Assembly (NCBI RefSeq): GCF_963675395.1
Contig: NZ_OY776222.1
Location: forward strand, 620,001-684,000
Direction of reading: 5' to 3'
Length of the DNA: 64,000 nt
Source: an uncultured Vibrio sp.
GTDB lineage: Bacteria > Pseudomonadota > Gammaproteobacteria > Enterobacterales > Vibrionaceae
Below are positions 24,562 through 34,994 of this stretch, one piece after another. Each line of letters starts with the position of its first letter. The stretch's first letter is position 1. The notes under the pieces are model-generated. The model searched no databases. It saw only the letters and a program-made list of their open reading frames with translations, and had not been told where the DNA came from. Made by a program: the position numbers and the translations under genes.

Positions 24562-26719
24562 ATAGAGCTTCCCCTTCCTTAGATTTTGCTTGTGTAATAA
24601 GTACGCCAAGAGATGGTACGGAATGTTGTAATTGTTTGGATAACGCAACATTAACCAGCTGTGCTTTGGTAGACTCCGCGCGAATGACAGTAATCAGCCC
24701 ATTAGCGTATTGACCTAAAATCAGTGCATCGCTCACAGACAATAGTGGCGGGGTGTCAATGATGATTCGGTCATATTTTTCCTGAAAGTAATCGAGTAGT
24801 TTATTAAAGCGTGCCGAGGCTAACAGTTCCTGCGGGTTTGGCGGAATTAATCCTGCAGGCAAAACATCTAGCTTCGCTTCTTCAACTCTGACAATGCAAT
24901 CTTTAATGGCTGTATCCATGGTGAGTATGTTGGTTAAGCCCGGTTGAGAATCGGCAATGTCGAATCTTTTTGCCAGTGAAGGTCGGCGAAGGTCACAATC
25001 AATAAGCAGTACTTTCTCCATCGTCGAGAAAGAGACAGCCATGTTAATGCTGGTGGAGGTCTTTCCTTCTTCTGGAATCGCGGAAGTGAAAGGCAGTATT
25101 TTTTGTTTGGTGTTGGTCAGCTTGAGTAAAAGTGAGGTTCTGATGGATCGGCACGCTTCACTAAACAGTTTTTCATCCTTATCCAAGTATGCCGTGTAGC
25201 TGAGCCCATTTTTACGCAAACGACGGTTTTTAACCAGAGGGATAGTACCCAGGCAAGTTACGCCAAGCTTTTCTTGAACATCAGACGCGGTTCTTATTAC
25301 TTCACGTAATGTTTCTAAAATGATGACTAACGCACAGGCAATAGCAAAGCCGAATAACGTAGCAATGAGAACCAGCTTCATTCTTTGTGGCGCGACAGGA
25401 AACAAAGGGATCATGGCCTTGTCTGTGAAGCGAGCGGTGACATTTTTGTAGTCACTGGTTGCGTTGGTCTCTTTCTCTCGGTTTAAGAATGCTTCGTAGA
25501 GCGCTTTGTTGGATTCAACTTCACGTTTGAGTTGTTCATAACGTGCCTTTTGTGAGCCCAATGATTGGAATTCTGTTTTCTTGCGATCCAACTCTGAACG
25601 CAGCATGTCTTCCTGAGATTTTGCTGCCAGTAAGTCTTGCTGCTTACTGAATGAAATTTCACGAATGAGTTGTTGGGTTCTGCTCTGTATCGATTCTAAT
25701 TGGGCTCTCGCTTGAATCATTCGATCGTGCTTCGGCCCGTAACGCTGCGCCAGTTCAGATAAATTTTTCTCAGCTTGAGCCTCTGAAAGTTTCAGGTCAC
25801 GAATCTGTACTTGATTAGCGAACTCCTCTATGGATAGCAGGCTATCTAAGCTTTGTGATGATTTGCGTCTGAGAAGCTGAATCAAAGACTGAGATTCAAT
25901 ACGATTATTGACGGCGGTATTGAGCTTACGATTGAGCTCTTCCAGCTCATTGGCATAGATTTCATCGATACCGTTGATATCAATCAGTCCCTCTCGCAAC
26001 AGAAAGTCTTGCAGAGCCTGCTCTGAATCTCTCAAACGCTCTTCTAACTTTTGCGAGTTGTTGGTCAGCCAGGTTGCAGCGTTTTGTGTGACGACCAATT
26101 TTGCTTCAAAGTTTGCATCGATATAGGCTTGACCCACAGCATTGGCGATTTGTGTTGCTAGTTTTGCATCCGCCGAGCGAAAATGGATCTCAACCATTTG
26201 CGTATTGCGAACAGGTTCGATTTCTAGCTTGTCTTTAAACGTTTGTAGTGCCCGATAATAGGTATCTGAGTACTGAGCTGTTTCTGTTGGGTTTGGCGTA
26301 ACGCTTAGTAAGTCTTGAACCAGCGGGATTGATTTGATTTCATCAATCGTTTGTTTTAGACCACCAGTACTGGTGAATTCGGGGTACTGCGTAAGATCCA
26401 AGCTTTGGATAACTTTATCCGCAATATGGTTCGACTGTAAAATAGCCACTTGAGTTTGGAAGTATTCTTTCTTGGTGGTATCCACGCCATAGACCTCTTC
26501 TATGGACAAGGCGCTTTTTTGCTCTTCTTGAATTAAAAGCGTCGCTGTTGCTTGGTATATCGATGTTTTCGAGTAGATATGCCAAGTGCAGGCTAAAGAG
26601 AAAATCAAGGTAAAAGCAGCAATACTCAACCAGTTCTTTTTCAGCGTTTTATAGTGATGACCAAAACGGATCAGTTCTATTTTGTTCATCGGGAAGTGGT
26701 TGGGGTGAGTTCCGTTCAT
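24539..26719 (-). CDS. Wzc-type chain-length regulator and BY tyrosine kinase
   Basis: About 726 residues; ATG at 26719 with AGGTAA upstream, or GTG at 26734. An N-terminal membrane helix (SIAAFTLIFSLACTWHIY) and a long periplasmic coiled-coil Wzz domain are followed by a second helix (VLIATLFGFAIACALVIIL). The cytoplasmic kinase has Walker A IPEEGKTSTS, Walker A' VLLIDCDLRRPSLA and Walker B IIIDTPPLL. Only a short tyrosine tail is visible (EALYVQKYAY), fewer than in E. coli Wzc. It controls capsule export and length with Wza. Confidence 0.92.
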   Translation of the reverse strand: MNGTHPNHFPMNKIELIRFGHHYKTLKKNWLSIAAFTLIFSLACTWHIYSKTSIYQATATLLIQEEQKSALSIEEVYGVDTTKKEYFQTQVAILQSNHIADKVIQSLDLTQYPEFTSTGGLKQTIDEIKSIPLVQDLLSVTPNPTETAQYSDTYYRALQTFKDKLEIEPVRNTQMVEIHFRSADAKLATQIANAVGQAYIDANFEAKLVVTQNAATWLTNNSQKLEERLRDSEQALQDFLLREGLIDINGIDEIYANELEELNRKLNTAVNNRIESQSLIQLLRRKSSQSLDSLLSIEEFANQVQIRDLKLSEAQAEKNLSELAQRYGPKHDRMIQARAQLESIQSRTQQLIREISFSKQQDLLAAKSQEDMLRSELDRKKTEFQSLGSQKARYEQLKREVESNKALYEAFLNREKETNATSDYKNVTARFTDKAMIPLFPVAPQRMKLVLIATLFGFAIACALVIILETLREVIRTASDVQEKLGVTCLGTIPLVKNRRLRKNGLSYTAYLDKDEKLFSEACRSIRTSLLLKLTNTKQKILPFTSAIPEEGKTSTSINMAVSFSTMEKVLLIDCDLRRPSLAKRFDIADSQPGLTNILTMDTAIKDCIVRVEEAKLDVLPAGLIPPNPQELLASARFNKLLDYFQEKYDRIIIDTPPLLSVSDALILGQYANGLITVIRAESTKAQLVNVALSKQLQHSVPSLGVLITQAKSKEGEALYVQKYAY

Positions 26720-26734
26720 TTGATTACCTGTCAC

Positions 26735-27268
26735 TTAGAAGAAGCTTTGATCAATAAATACAATGTCACCAGGCTCGACATTTAGGTGCATATCGACATT
26801 TTCTACCGTGTTACCGGTATTGTGTTTGGTGAGGTTAATTCCCTTGCGTGATGCTCTGTCCGTGAGTCCGCCAGCTAACGCGATTGCTTTTTCTATCGTT
26901 AACCCCGGGCGATATTCAAAACCACCGGGCTTACGTACTTCACCATTAACGTAAAAAAGCCGGAAGTTATTGATCGTTACCATCACCTTAGGATCAATGA
27001 GATAATCGCCTTTTAGGCCAGCCTCTATTTCATCTTTAATCTGTTTAGGTGTCTTCTGGATAGCTTTAATTCGGCCAAGATAAGGGTAATCAAAATAGCC
27101 ATCAGACGTGATCAGTATGTTTAAAATAGAGAGATCGTCTTCACCATAGACTTGTATCGAAATGGTATCCCCGGTATCGAGACGATAATCTTGTTCATTC
27201 GTAGTAGCCGTGGCGATCGTGCTAAATAGCAATACAACCAAGCTAATAAATCTTATTAATGGGTTCAT
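26735..27268 (-). CDS. Short Wza-family polysaccharide export protein
   Basis: A 177-residue protein with signal peptide MNPLIRFISLVVLLFSTIATA. The poly_export domain follows (YRLDTGDTISIQVYGEDDL) and one SLBB domain (YVNGEVRKPGGFEYRPGLT). It is about half the length of E. coli Wza and has no lipobox cysteine or C-terminal outer-membrane helix. It probably pairs with the separate barrel protein encoded just downstream of the transferase. AAAGGA precedes the start. Confidence 0.88.
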   Translation of the reverse strand: MNPLIRFISLVVLLFSTIATATTNEQDYRLDTGDTISIQVYGEDDLSILNILITSDGYFDYPYLGRIKAIQKTPKQIKDEIEAGLKGDYLIDPKVMVTINNFRLFYVNGEVRKPGGFEYRPGLTIEKAIALAGGLTDRASRKGINLTKHNTGNTVENVDMHLNVEPGDIVFIDQSFF

Positions 27269-27280
27269 TAAAAATCCTTT

Positions 27281-28495
27281 TTACAGCGAAAATTGAGTGC
27301 TTAGTGTCCAAATGTTTTGTTGGAAGCTATAACCAGCTCGGTCTGATGTTTTATCTTGGTATTGCCAGCTAGCCTGTAACAGAATCCAGCGTTTGATCTG
27401 ATAATCGATACCGGCAGACAGCGAGTAACGTTCACTATCTCTTGAAGCAATTCCCGGCAGCTCCCCGGTGTAGTCATCTTCTTGGTATAAGAATCTTAAC
27501 TCTGTGGCGAGGTAGCTATTCCAGTCATGCTTAAAATCAATTCGATAGCGTGTTTGCAGGTTATAGTCGCCATCTTGATCTGGATTCACCGCAGCCTGGG
27601 TCGTTTTTACTGCAAATAGCGTTTGTTCTTGAGGTAACCATTCGAAGCCGATATCCCAACTGAAGCCTTTAAAGGTTTCTCTTTCGTTGCTATCGAAGTT
27701 TTTTACTTGGTAGCCAAGTCGAGCGATACCCTGTGTTTTTCCGGTTACTTCCCACTGTGCCCCGGTATAGTAAAAGCCCGTTGTATTGTCTCTGGATGCC
27801 ATGGCTGGGTTGCTGTGCTGATAATCGGTTTGAATTTGTCTAGTACCTACCAGCCAATAGGTTCTTGGCGTTGCTCGCAAATAAAACTCAACATGAGCAC
27901 TGGGTGCTCTAAAGTCGTTGTATTTGGTTTTCGCATTTGGTGCGAACGTTAAGCCGTCGCGATAGTTTTGATAGGTTTTATCACTATAGTTAATCCCAAA
28001 CTCAAACCGTCCTTTTGCCCCCTCGGAACCAAAAAGGTAATTGGTTTTTAGATCGTTGCGGTGGAATCTAATCGGCGAGTCAACGGCGTCACCGTTACCC
28101 TCAGTAATGTTTTCACCTCTTAATTCATGTTGGGCACGGAATTGATAATCCACGACCAGTCGATTACGGTGGTTAAACTCAAAGAAATTGGTGAATTGAA
28201 AGGTATGATCATCGTAATCGTTATTGTCATCCGATGAGAAACCCGCTTTTAATCTATAACTCAGATTTGCTCGGTACTGGTTGCGCTCAATTCGGGCAAG
28301 CAGGCTTGGCTCTACTCCCCAAATATTAATGGACTTTGCGTTATCTTCGTCTTTATTCACGTTGTCATCACCTTCATAAAAGGCTTTTACTTGCGGAATA
28401 AATTCAATACCCGAGTCGGTTGTATACGCCATTGGTTCTGCCATCGCGAATACTGGCAAAAACAGTAGCGGAACGAGTGGAGTTACTGTCTTCAT
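27281..28495 (-). CDS. Outer-membrane beta-barrel protein of the capsule operon
   Basis: A 404-residue exported protein. The start at 28495 gives signal peptide MKTVTPLVPLLFLPVFAMA. The mature part is rich in alternating hydrophobic strands and aromatic girdles and ends in a Phe-x-Leu type C-terminus (LSTQFSL), as expected for a BamA-inserted barrel. It likely provides the outer-membrane export channel, since the Wza homologue is short. It lies between the initiating transferase and wza. Confidence 0.82.
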   Translation of the reverse strand: MKTVTPLVPLLFLPVFAMAEPMAYTTDSGIEFIPQVKAFYEGDDNVNKDEDNAKSINIWGVEPSLLARIERNQYRANLSYRLKAGFSSDDNNDYDDHTFQFTNFFEFNHRNRLVVDYQFRAQHELRGENITEGNGDAVDSPIRFHRNDLKTNYLFGSEGAKGRFEFGINYSDKTYQNYRDGLTFAPNAKTKYNDFRAPSAHVEFYLRATPRTYWLVGTRQIQTDYQHSNPAMASRDNTTGFYYTGAQWEVTGKTQGIARLGYQVKNFDSNERETFKGFSWDIGFEWLPQEQTLFAVKTTQAAVNPDQDGDYNLQTRYRIDFKHDWNSYLATELRFLYQEDDYTGELPGIASRDSERYSLSAGIDYQIKRWILLQASWQYQDKTSDRAGYSFQQNIWTLSTQFSL

Positions 28496-28505
28496 CTTCT
28501 TGACC

Positions 28506-29906
28506 TTAGTATGCGTTGGCACCAGTGAAGCCTTTAAATACTGTTAGGAATATGATCTTTACATCCATCCAAACAGACCACTGGTGGATATATTCCAAAT
28601 CAAATTCGACACGTTTTTCCATTTTATCCAGAGTGTCGGTTTCACCTCGGTAACCATTTATTTGCGCCCAGCCAGTAATGCCCGGTTTCACTTTATGTCG
28701 AAGCATGTAGCGGTCGACAATTTGGCGATACTCTTCGTTATGGGCAACGGCATGAGGGCGAGGTCCTACGATGGACATAGTGCCTTGTAATACGTTGAAA
28801 AACTGTGGTAACTCGTCGAGTGATGTGCGGCGTAGAAACCCACCAAGTGGAGTAATACGAGGGTCGTTTTTCGTTGCCTGTTTGATATGGTTACCCTGAT
28901 CCATAGTGGTCATGGAACGGAATTTCCATACGGCAATTTTGCGTCCATCTAAGCCATAGCGGTGTTGTTTAAAGATGACTGGACCTTTGGATGTTGCTTT
29001 AATACCGATTGCAATAGCAATAAGTATTGGCGCGATTAAGAGCAAAATGAGACTTGAGAAAATAATATCTTCAAGGCGTTTAATCCAGGAGGAAACACCG
29101 GCAAAAGGCGTATCGAAAACGCTGAGGGTTTGCACCTGCCCAATTTGATCCCAACGAGAATGTAACAAATTATAGGTAAAGAAATCCGGTATTAGGTACG
29201 TGTTCGCGGTGGTGTCAGAGAACTGATTAAGAAGCGCTGCGATACGCTCATTCGCATGCATTGGCATCGCAATATAGACATAATCTACCTCGCCTTTTTT
29301 GGCTCGTTCCAGTGCTTGGTCAACAGGCCCCTTAATTGGGTATTGGGAGTGGGGCAGTCGTTTTGTAGAGCGTTCGTCGTAGAAACCATCAAACAATACA
29401 CCATGCTCGGTATGATTTTGAATCTCGTTCGCTAACGTAATGCCGTGCGGGGTTTGGCCGATAATGATGGCGGTACGCGTATTTAAACCCATTGTTCGCA
29501 AATACGCTAAACCCATTCGGAAGGTCAGTCTCCAGCCTAAAAGCAAAAGCGGAGTGATGGTCACCCATAGCCCTAAAATACTGCGATCAAACAATGGATA
29601 CACTTCAGAAAAATAAAGAACCGCAAACAGTAGTGCCACGGTTATTAACCACGACATACAAGTAATGAACGCTTGTGCTTTGAATGAACTGGTACGCCAG
29701 GAACGATAAAGATTTCCGCTCTCAGCCATCAGTAAAAATGAGATACCAGCGACAAATGAGAGTATGACGTAATCCTTGTCTAGTGTGGAATGTGTTCCTT
29801 CTAAGACCAGGAACAGCATAAAGAAGACAATGACGGTAAGGTCGGTGATGCGATATAAAAAAGCGAACTCCGCTTCATGAGAACGAATAAGTCCTTTGTA
29901 TTTCAT
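28506..29906 (-). CDS. Undecaprenyl-phosphate sugar-1-phosphate transferase (WcaJ/WbaP type)
   Basis: A 466-residue polyisoprenyl-phosphate hexose-phosphotransferase, first gene of the operon. Four N-terminal helices and a CoA-binding-like domain (AIIIGQTPHGITLANEI) precede the catalytic bac_transf domain: KATSKGPVIFKQHRYG, FRSMTT, RRTSLDELPQFFNVLQG, SIVGPRPHA and GITGWAQINGYRGET. It loads the first sugar, probably glucose, onto undecaprenyl phosphate. The locus layout resembles the cpsA-led capsule cluster of V. parahaemolyticus. Confidence 0.93.
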   Translation of the reverse strand: MKYKGLIRSHEAEFAFLYRITDLTVIVFFMLFLVLEGTHSTLDKDYVILSFVAGISFLLMAESGNLYRSWRTSSFKAQAFITCMSWLITVALLFAVLYFSEVYPLFDRSILGLWVTITPLLLLGWRLTFRMGLAYLRTMGLNTRTAIIIGQTPHGITLANEIQNHTEHGVLFDGFYDERSTKRLPHSQYPIKGPVDQALERAKKGEVDYVYIAMPMHANERIAALLNQFSDTTANTYLIPDFFTYNLLHSRWDQIGQVQTLSVFDTPFAGVSSWIKRLEDIIFSSLILLLIAPILIAIAIGIKATSKGPVIFKQHRYGLDGRKIAVWKFRSMTTMDQGNHIKQATKNDPRITPLGGFLRRTSLDELPQFFNVLQGTMSIVGPRPHAVAHNEEYRQIVDRYMLRHKVKPGITGWAQINGYRGETDTLDKMEKRVEFDLEYIHQWSVWMDVKIIFLTVFKGFTGANAY

Positions 29907-30315
29907 TACCTAAATTCCCTTCTGACGCGCTACCGCCATTGGAGCTATTGCCCCGTGGTTGTGCCGTAAACGTTTTAATTAGTGATCAAGATGTTCTAAC
30001 GAATTTTTTTACTGTTCTAACAGTTAAATTCGAAATTAATTTTAAAAATTCATCTTCTAAAGGTAAGTGGAATTAAGAATGAAATTTAAGCATAGTGCTC
30101 AGTCCTAGGCTTAGGATAAAGCTGGTACTTAGAACAAAGGGATGAGTAAAAGTATGACGAAATTAGACTGAATATCTAGACTAAGGTTTTATTAAGCAGT
30201 GGCCTAATGAACTAATTTTTGAGTAAGAAAATAGTCGTTTAGTTGTGGGTGTTTTTAGTTAGGTGTATTGCGATGGGTGGTTATGGTGATTTATCTGCAC
30301 CATTGGGCTAGTTAT
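29907..30315. promoter_or_regulatory. Promoter region of capsule operon
   Basis: About 400 bp of AT-rich non-coding DNA between cpsA-like gene and malK terminator. This must hold the main operon promoter, including TTCTAACGAATTTTTTTACTG and TTCTAACAG repeats at 29994-30030. I cannot point to a reliable operator. c-di-GMP-responsive (CpsQ/VpsT-type) and quorum-sensing regulators are known to act at homologous promoters. Confidence 0.45.
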
Positions 30316-30343
30316 AAAAAATCCCTCTCGGCTGAGAGGGATT
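30316..30343 (-). terminator. Terminator after malK
   Basis: A perfect 10-bp stem AATCCCTCTC/GAGAGGGATT with loop GGCT; on the minus strand it is followed by a T-run (AAAAA at 30316-30320 on the plus strand). Confidence 0.88.
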
Positions 30344-30361
30344 GATAGTTTTGGAATTCGA

Positions 30362-31480
30362 CTATTCGACGTCTACGCCATTTTCTTTAAATAGGCGACG
30401 GCATGCGCGACCATCGCTGTGGAATAAGTGGCAACGATGTGCAGGGATACCAATTTCTACTTTATCACCCAGTTCGACAGAGAGCGTATCTGGTTGACGG
30501 AAAATAACGTCAGCATCTGCACCGTCAAGGTTTAGGTATACCTGAGTTTCGTTACCTAATTTCTCAACAATCATCACTTCACCGTGAATGCTTGCGTCTG
30601 CTTCTGAAGCGGATAGTAAGTGCTCTGGGCGAATACCCAAAGACATACGGTCACCACGGTTAACGGTTGTGCCGTCAACAGGAATCCAGAATGATACACC
30701 GTTAGATAGTTGAACTTTGACGCGTTCCGCTTCGGCTTCTTCAATAAATACACTCATGAAGTTCATTTTTGGAGAACCGATAAAGCCTGCAACAAAACGG
30801 TTTTGTGGGTAGTGGTACAGCTCAAGAGGCTTACCAACCTGAGAAACATAACCACCATCCAAGACGACGATCTTATCCGCCATCGTCATCGCCTCTACCT
30901 GATCGTGCGTTACGTAAATCATCGTACAGCCTAGTTGGCGTTGTAGTTTAGTGATTTGAGAACGCATGTTGACACGCAGTGCCGCATCAAGGTTAGACAG
31001 AGGCTCATCTAGCAGGAATACGTTTGGTTGTGAAACCAAGGTACGACCAATCGCGACACGTTGACGCTGACCGCCTGAAAGCGCTTTTGGCTGGCGTTCA
31101 AGCAGGTGGCCTAACTGCAGGATTTCTGCAGCGTGCTCTACACGTTTGTCAATCTCAGCTTTATCTGCTTTAGCCAGCTTTAGACCAAATGACATGTTGT
31201 CATAAAGGTTTAAGTGAGGGTATAGAGCGTAAGACTGGAATACCATACCAACACCACGTTTGGATGGTTCAACGTCATTCATGCGCTCGTCACCAATATA
31301 TAAATCACCTGAAGTAATGTCTTCAAGACCGGCAATACAACGTAGCAGGGTAGATTTACCACAACCTGATGGACCTACGAAAACAACGAATTCACCTTCG
31401 TGTATTTCTAGGTCTACGTTTTTAGAAATCAATACATCGCCATACGCTTTACAAACATTTTTTAACGTGACACTCGCCAT
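30362..31480 (-). CDS. malK: Maltose/maltodextrin ABC transporter ATPase MalK
   Basis: A 372-residue ATPase energising the MalFGK2 importer, the usual length. Walker A is GPSGCGKST, the signature [13 protein letters not shown], Walker [13 protein letters not shown] and the switch His YVTHDQ. A C-terminal TOBE/regulatory domain (RPEHLL) follows; in E. coli it binds MalT and EIIA-Glc. It is divergent from malEFG across a shared regulatory region with MalT-like boxes. Confidence 0.95.
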   Translation of the reverse strand: MASVTLKNVCKAYGDVLISKNVDLEIHEGEFVVFVGPSGCGKSTLLRCIAGLEDITSGDLYIGDERMNDVEPSKRGVGMVFQSYALYPHLNLYDNMSFGLKLAKADKAEIDKRVEHAAEILQLGHLLERQPKALSGGQRQRVAIGRTLVSQPNVFLLDEPLSNLDAALRVNMRSQITKLQRQLGCTMIYVTHDQVEAMTMADKIVVLDGGYVSQVGKPLELYHYPQNRFVAGFIGSPKMNFMSVFIEEAEAERVKVQLSNGVSFWIPVDGTTVNRGDRMSLGIRPEHLLSASEADASIHGEVMIVEKLGNETQVYLNLDGADADVIFRQPDTLSVELGDKVEIGIPAHRCHLFHSDGRACRRLFKENGVDVE

Positions 31481-31651
31481 GTAGCTCGTCCTCGATCAAA
31501 TTTTTATTTTCACCACTCATCATTATATGAATTATCTAGCGAGCAGTAACGGTAGGAATTGGTAAGTTAAGGTAGTTGATAAGAAAAGTAGGGTAGCACT
31601 TCAATAAATTGTCCTAAGAAGTGCTACCCGTCACAGCCAAGTACGAGTTTC

Positions 31652-32057
31652 TCTCCCCCACATTAATAGCGTTGTCTCCCCCGTGAAATAATAACCACAA
31701 ACAACACCAATCAATGACATTCCACTCGTATGGCAATGCAAAACCAGCATATTTTCACCTAACGTATAAGTGTTGCTGGAAAAGGGTTCTTACCATCCAC
31801 TCTTGGATGGATGCAGTTTCTAAGATTGTTCCATTTGTCACATCCTCCTAATCGAAATAATTGTGGGGGGAGTAGACGGGGAGGAGTAAAAAAGGAGGAC
31901 TAATGAAGGAGTTGGGCGGAAATCACATTATCACACCACCTAAAGTTGAAGTAGATCACGACGAAAGCCCATTTTGTGATTTGGGTCTCCTATGCTTGAC
32001 GATATAGATCACGAAAATACGCCATAATTGGTAGGGCGTAGGGATTAGGAGGATGAG
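31652..32057. promoter_or_regulatory. malK-malE divergent control region with MalT-like boxes
   Basis: Several matches to the MalT box GGGGA(T/G)GAGG occur on both strands: minus-strand GTGGGGGAGA (31652-31661), CGGGGGAGAC (31674-31683) and TAGGAGGATG (31841-31850); plus-strand GGGGGAGTAG (31866-31875), GGGGAGGAGT (31878-31887), AAGGAGGACT (31892-31901) and AGGAGGATGA (32047-32056). A possible CRP half-conserved site lies at 31998-32013 (11 of 16). MalT would loop or co-activate both promoters, as in enterics. Confidence 0.7.
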
Positions 32058-32149
32058 ACATACTGGATTATTTCAGATGATATATGTCGAAATACGGCTG
32101 AACCTCAATGGACTAGCCCTACATCAAAAATATAACAAAGGATACGAAC

Positions 32150-33328
32150 ATGAAAAAGTTAAGCGCTGTAGCACTAGGTACTCTTGTTGCTTTGGGGTCA
32201 TTTGGTGCGCATGCTGCCATCGAAGAAGGACAACTGACCATCTGGATCAATGGCGACAAAGGTTACAACGGCCTTGCTGAAGTTGGTAAGAAGTTTGAAG
32301 AAGAGACTGGTATTAAAGTAACAGTGGCTCACCCAGACGGCCTTCAAGATAGATTCCCACAAACAGCAGCGACTGGTGACGGTCCTGATATCGTATTCTG
32401 GGCTCACGACCGTTTTGGTGGTTACGCAGAAGCTGGTCTTTTGGCAGAAATCAAACCTTCTAAAGAAATCCAGGAAGGCATCGTTGATTTCGCATGGGAT
32501 GCAGTGCGTTACGACGGCAAACTGATCGGCTACCCTGTAGCGGTTGAGTCTCTATCTCTAATCTACAACAAAGATTTGGTTCCTAACCCACCTAAGAGCT
32601 GGGAAGAAGTAGCAGAGCTTGACGCGAAACTTAAGAAAGACGGCAAGTCTGCAATCATGTGGAACCTAAAAGAACCGTACTTTACTTGGCCACTAATGGC
32701 TGCTGATGGCGGTTACGCGTTTAAATACACTTCTGAAGGCTACGACATTAAAGACGCTGGCATCAATAAGCAGGGCGTGAAAGATGCGATGTCTTTCGTT
32801 AAAGGTCTGGTTGACAAAGGCGTAATTTCTGCAGATATGGATTACTCAGTCTCTGAGTCAGCGTTTAACCAAGGTGAAACGGCGATGACTATCAACGGTC
32901 CGTGGTCTTGGGGCAACATCGAGAAGTCTGGTATCAACTACGGTGTGACTACACTGCCTAAATTCCAAGGTCAGTCTTCTAAGCCATTCGTTGGTGTTTT
33001 GACGGCTGGTATTAGCACAGCGTCACCAAACAAAGACTTAGCGGTAGAATTCCTAGAGAACTACCTGCTAACTAACGACGGTCTGCGTAAAGTTAACGAT
33101 GACAAACCATTGGGCGCGGTAGCACTTAACTCATTCCAACGTGAGCTAGATTCTGATGCACGAATCGCGGCAACAATGGATAACGCAATGAACGGTGAAA
33201 TCATGCCAAACATCCCTCAAATGAATGCATTCTGGGGTGCGGCTAAGAACGCAATCATCAACGTTGTTGACGGTCGTCAAACTGTAGATGCAGCACTTGC
33301 TGACGCAGAAAAACAAATGACTAAATAA
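32150..33328 (+). CDS. malE: Maltose/maltodextrin-binding protein MalE
   Basis: A 392-residue periplasmic protein with signal peptide [22 protein letters not shown] and then the MalE start [20 protein letters not shown]. Further matches are [33 protein letters not shown] and [15 protein letters not shown]. It captures maltodextrins and delivers them to MalFG. AAAGGA lies before the ATG. First gene of malEFG. Confidence 0.96.
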   Translation: MKKLSAVALGTLVALGSFGAHAAIEEGQLTIWINGDKGYNGLAEVGKKFEEETGIKVTVAHPDGLQDRFPQTAATGDGPDIVFWAHDRFGGYAEAGLLAEIKPSKEIQEGIVDFAWDAVRYDGKLIGYPVAVESLSLIYNKDLVPNPPKSWEEVAELDAKLKKDGKSAIMWNLKEPYFTWPLMAADGGYAFKYTSEGYDIKDAGINKQGVKDAMSFVKGLVDKGVISADMDYSVSESAFNQGETAMTINGPWSWGNIEKSGINYGVTTLPKFQGQSSKPFVGVLTAGISTASPNKDLAVEFLENYLLTNDGLRKVNDDKPLGAVALNSFQRELDSDARIAATMDNAMNGEIMPNIPQMNAFWGAAKNAIINVVDGRQTVDAALADAEKQMTK

Positions 33329-33407
33329 CTCAGTAAACCCTTTTTAAGGAGGGGGTAACTCCTCCTTACTTTTCTATACTTATTCTATATTCGCTAGCAG
33401 GTTCCCT

Positions 33408-34982
33408 ATGCAGTCAGTTCAAGGTACAAAAGCTATGACAGCACCAGCAGCCAACCTTCCGAGCAGCAAAAAAGTGTTTGCTAAATGGGCACTTTTAGGC
33501 ACAGTCGGCATAATTAATGGTTACGCAACAATCCTAATGTATTCGCGCGGTGAGATTGCGTTTGCACTTCTTACGATTATTCTTACTGCTCTGGCACTGT
33601 ACATTTTTGGTAGTAAAAAGACTTACGCCCACCGTTATATCTACCCTGGTATCGCAGGGATGATTTTGTTCATCCTTTTCCCGTTGGCGTATACCGTAGG
33701 TCTTGCATTTACGAACTACAGTGCAAAAAACCAACTCTCTTTCGAGCGTGCTCAAACTGTACTTTTGGACAGAACGTATCAAAGTGGTGATAGCTACCCG
33801 TTCACTTTGTATAAAACAGAACAGGGACATCAAATTGTGGTTGAAAAAGACGGTGAGCTGCTTGCTACGCCGATTTTCCAGCTGCAAGGTTTCTCTACAA
33901 CGGATTTGGATCTTGAGCCTATCCAAGAAGCGACAGGTGAAAAGGAACAAATCAAAACCATCGTAAGCAACCGTGCGGCGCTGAGCGGGGTCGATCTTCA
34001 TCTTCCTAGTGGTGATAACATTCGTATGAGTGGTCTGCGTAAGTTTGCTGCCGTCGTACCTTTGTACACCCTTCAAGAAGATGGTGAGGCGTTATTTAAC
34101 AATCGCACTCAAGAAACACTGCTGCCAAATATGGAAACAGGTTACTACCAGCCGATTGATGAAAGTGGTCAGTTTGTTGGCAGCACAGTTTCACCAGGCT
34201 TCGTTGTTGGTATCGGTACGCATAACTTTGAGCGTGTTTGGAAAGATGACGGTATTAAAGAACCATTTATCAGTATCTTTATCTGGACGATTGTTTTCTC
34301 TGCGCTAACTGTACTCTTTACTCTAGTCATCGGTTTAGTACTAGCGAGTGTGGTTCAGTGGGAAGAGCTAAAAGGCCGTTCGGCTTACCGACTCTTACTG
34401 ATTCTGCCTTATGCGGTACCAGCGTTTATTTCTATCCTGATCTTTAAAGGTTTGTTTAACCAAAGCTTTGGTGAGATCAACATGTTACTTGAAGGTCTGT
34501 TTGGTATCAGCCCAGCTTGGTTCTCTGACCCATTCATGGCGAAAAGCATGATCTTGATTGTGAACACCTGGCTTGGTTTCCCTTACATGATGATTCTGTG
34601 TATGGGTCTACTTAAAGCGATTCCAGATGACCTTTATGAGGCTTCTGCTATCGATGGTGCGAACTTTGTCTCGAACTTTACTCGCATTACATTGCCAATG
34701 ATGCTTAAACCGTTGACTCCGCTATTGATTGCAAGCTTTGCATTTAACTTCAACAACTTCGTACTTATCCAGTTGTTGACAGGCGGTGGTCCAAATATGA
34801 TTGGTACCTCAGAACCTGCGGGTTACACAGACTTGTTAGTAAGCTACACCTACCGAATCGCATTTGAAGGTGCTGGTGGTCAAGACTTCGGTCTGGCAAG
34901 TGCGGTAGCAACACTTATCTTCCTGTTGGTTGGCGCGTTGGCTCTACTAAACCTACGTGTAACTAAAGTAGCTCAAGATTAA
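33408..34982 (+). CDS. malF: Maltose transporter permease MalF
   Basis: A 524-residue permease with eight predicted helices and the large periplasmic P2 loop between helices 3 and 4 (about residues 105-285), a MalF hallmark. The coupling EAA loop is LYEASAIDGANFVSNFTRITLP. The start could be 33408 or the internal ATG at 33435 (MTAPAANL). The stop lies 12 bp before malG. Confidence 0.95.
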   Translation: MQSVQGTKAMTAPAANLPSSKKVFAKWALLGTVGIINGYATILMYSRGEIAFALLTIILTALALYIFGSKKTYAHRYIYPGIAGMILFILFPLAYTVGLAFTNYSAKNQLSFERAQTVLLDRTYQSGDSYPFTLYKTEQGHQIVVEKDGELLATPIFQLQGFSTTDLDLEPIQEATGEKEQIKTIVSNRAALSGVDLHLPSGDNIRMSGLRKFAAVVPLYTLQEDGEALFNNRTQETLLPNMETGYYQPIDESGQFVGSTVSPGFVVGIGTHNFERVWKDDGIKEPFISIFIWTIVFSALTVLFTLVIGLVLASVVQWEELKGRSAYRLLLILPYAVPAFISILIFKGLFNQSFGEINMLLEGLFGISPAWFSDPFMAKSMILIVNTWLGFPYMMILCMGLLKAIPDDLYEASAIDGANFVSNFTRITLPMMLKPLTPLLIASFAFNFNNFVLIQLLTGGGPNMIGTSEPAGYTDLLVSYTYRIAFEGAGGQDFGLASAVATLIFLLVGALALLNLRVTKVAQD

Positions 34983-34994
34983 GGAGACATTATA

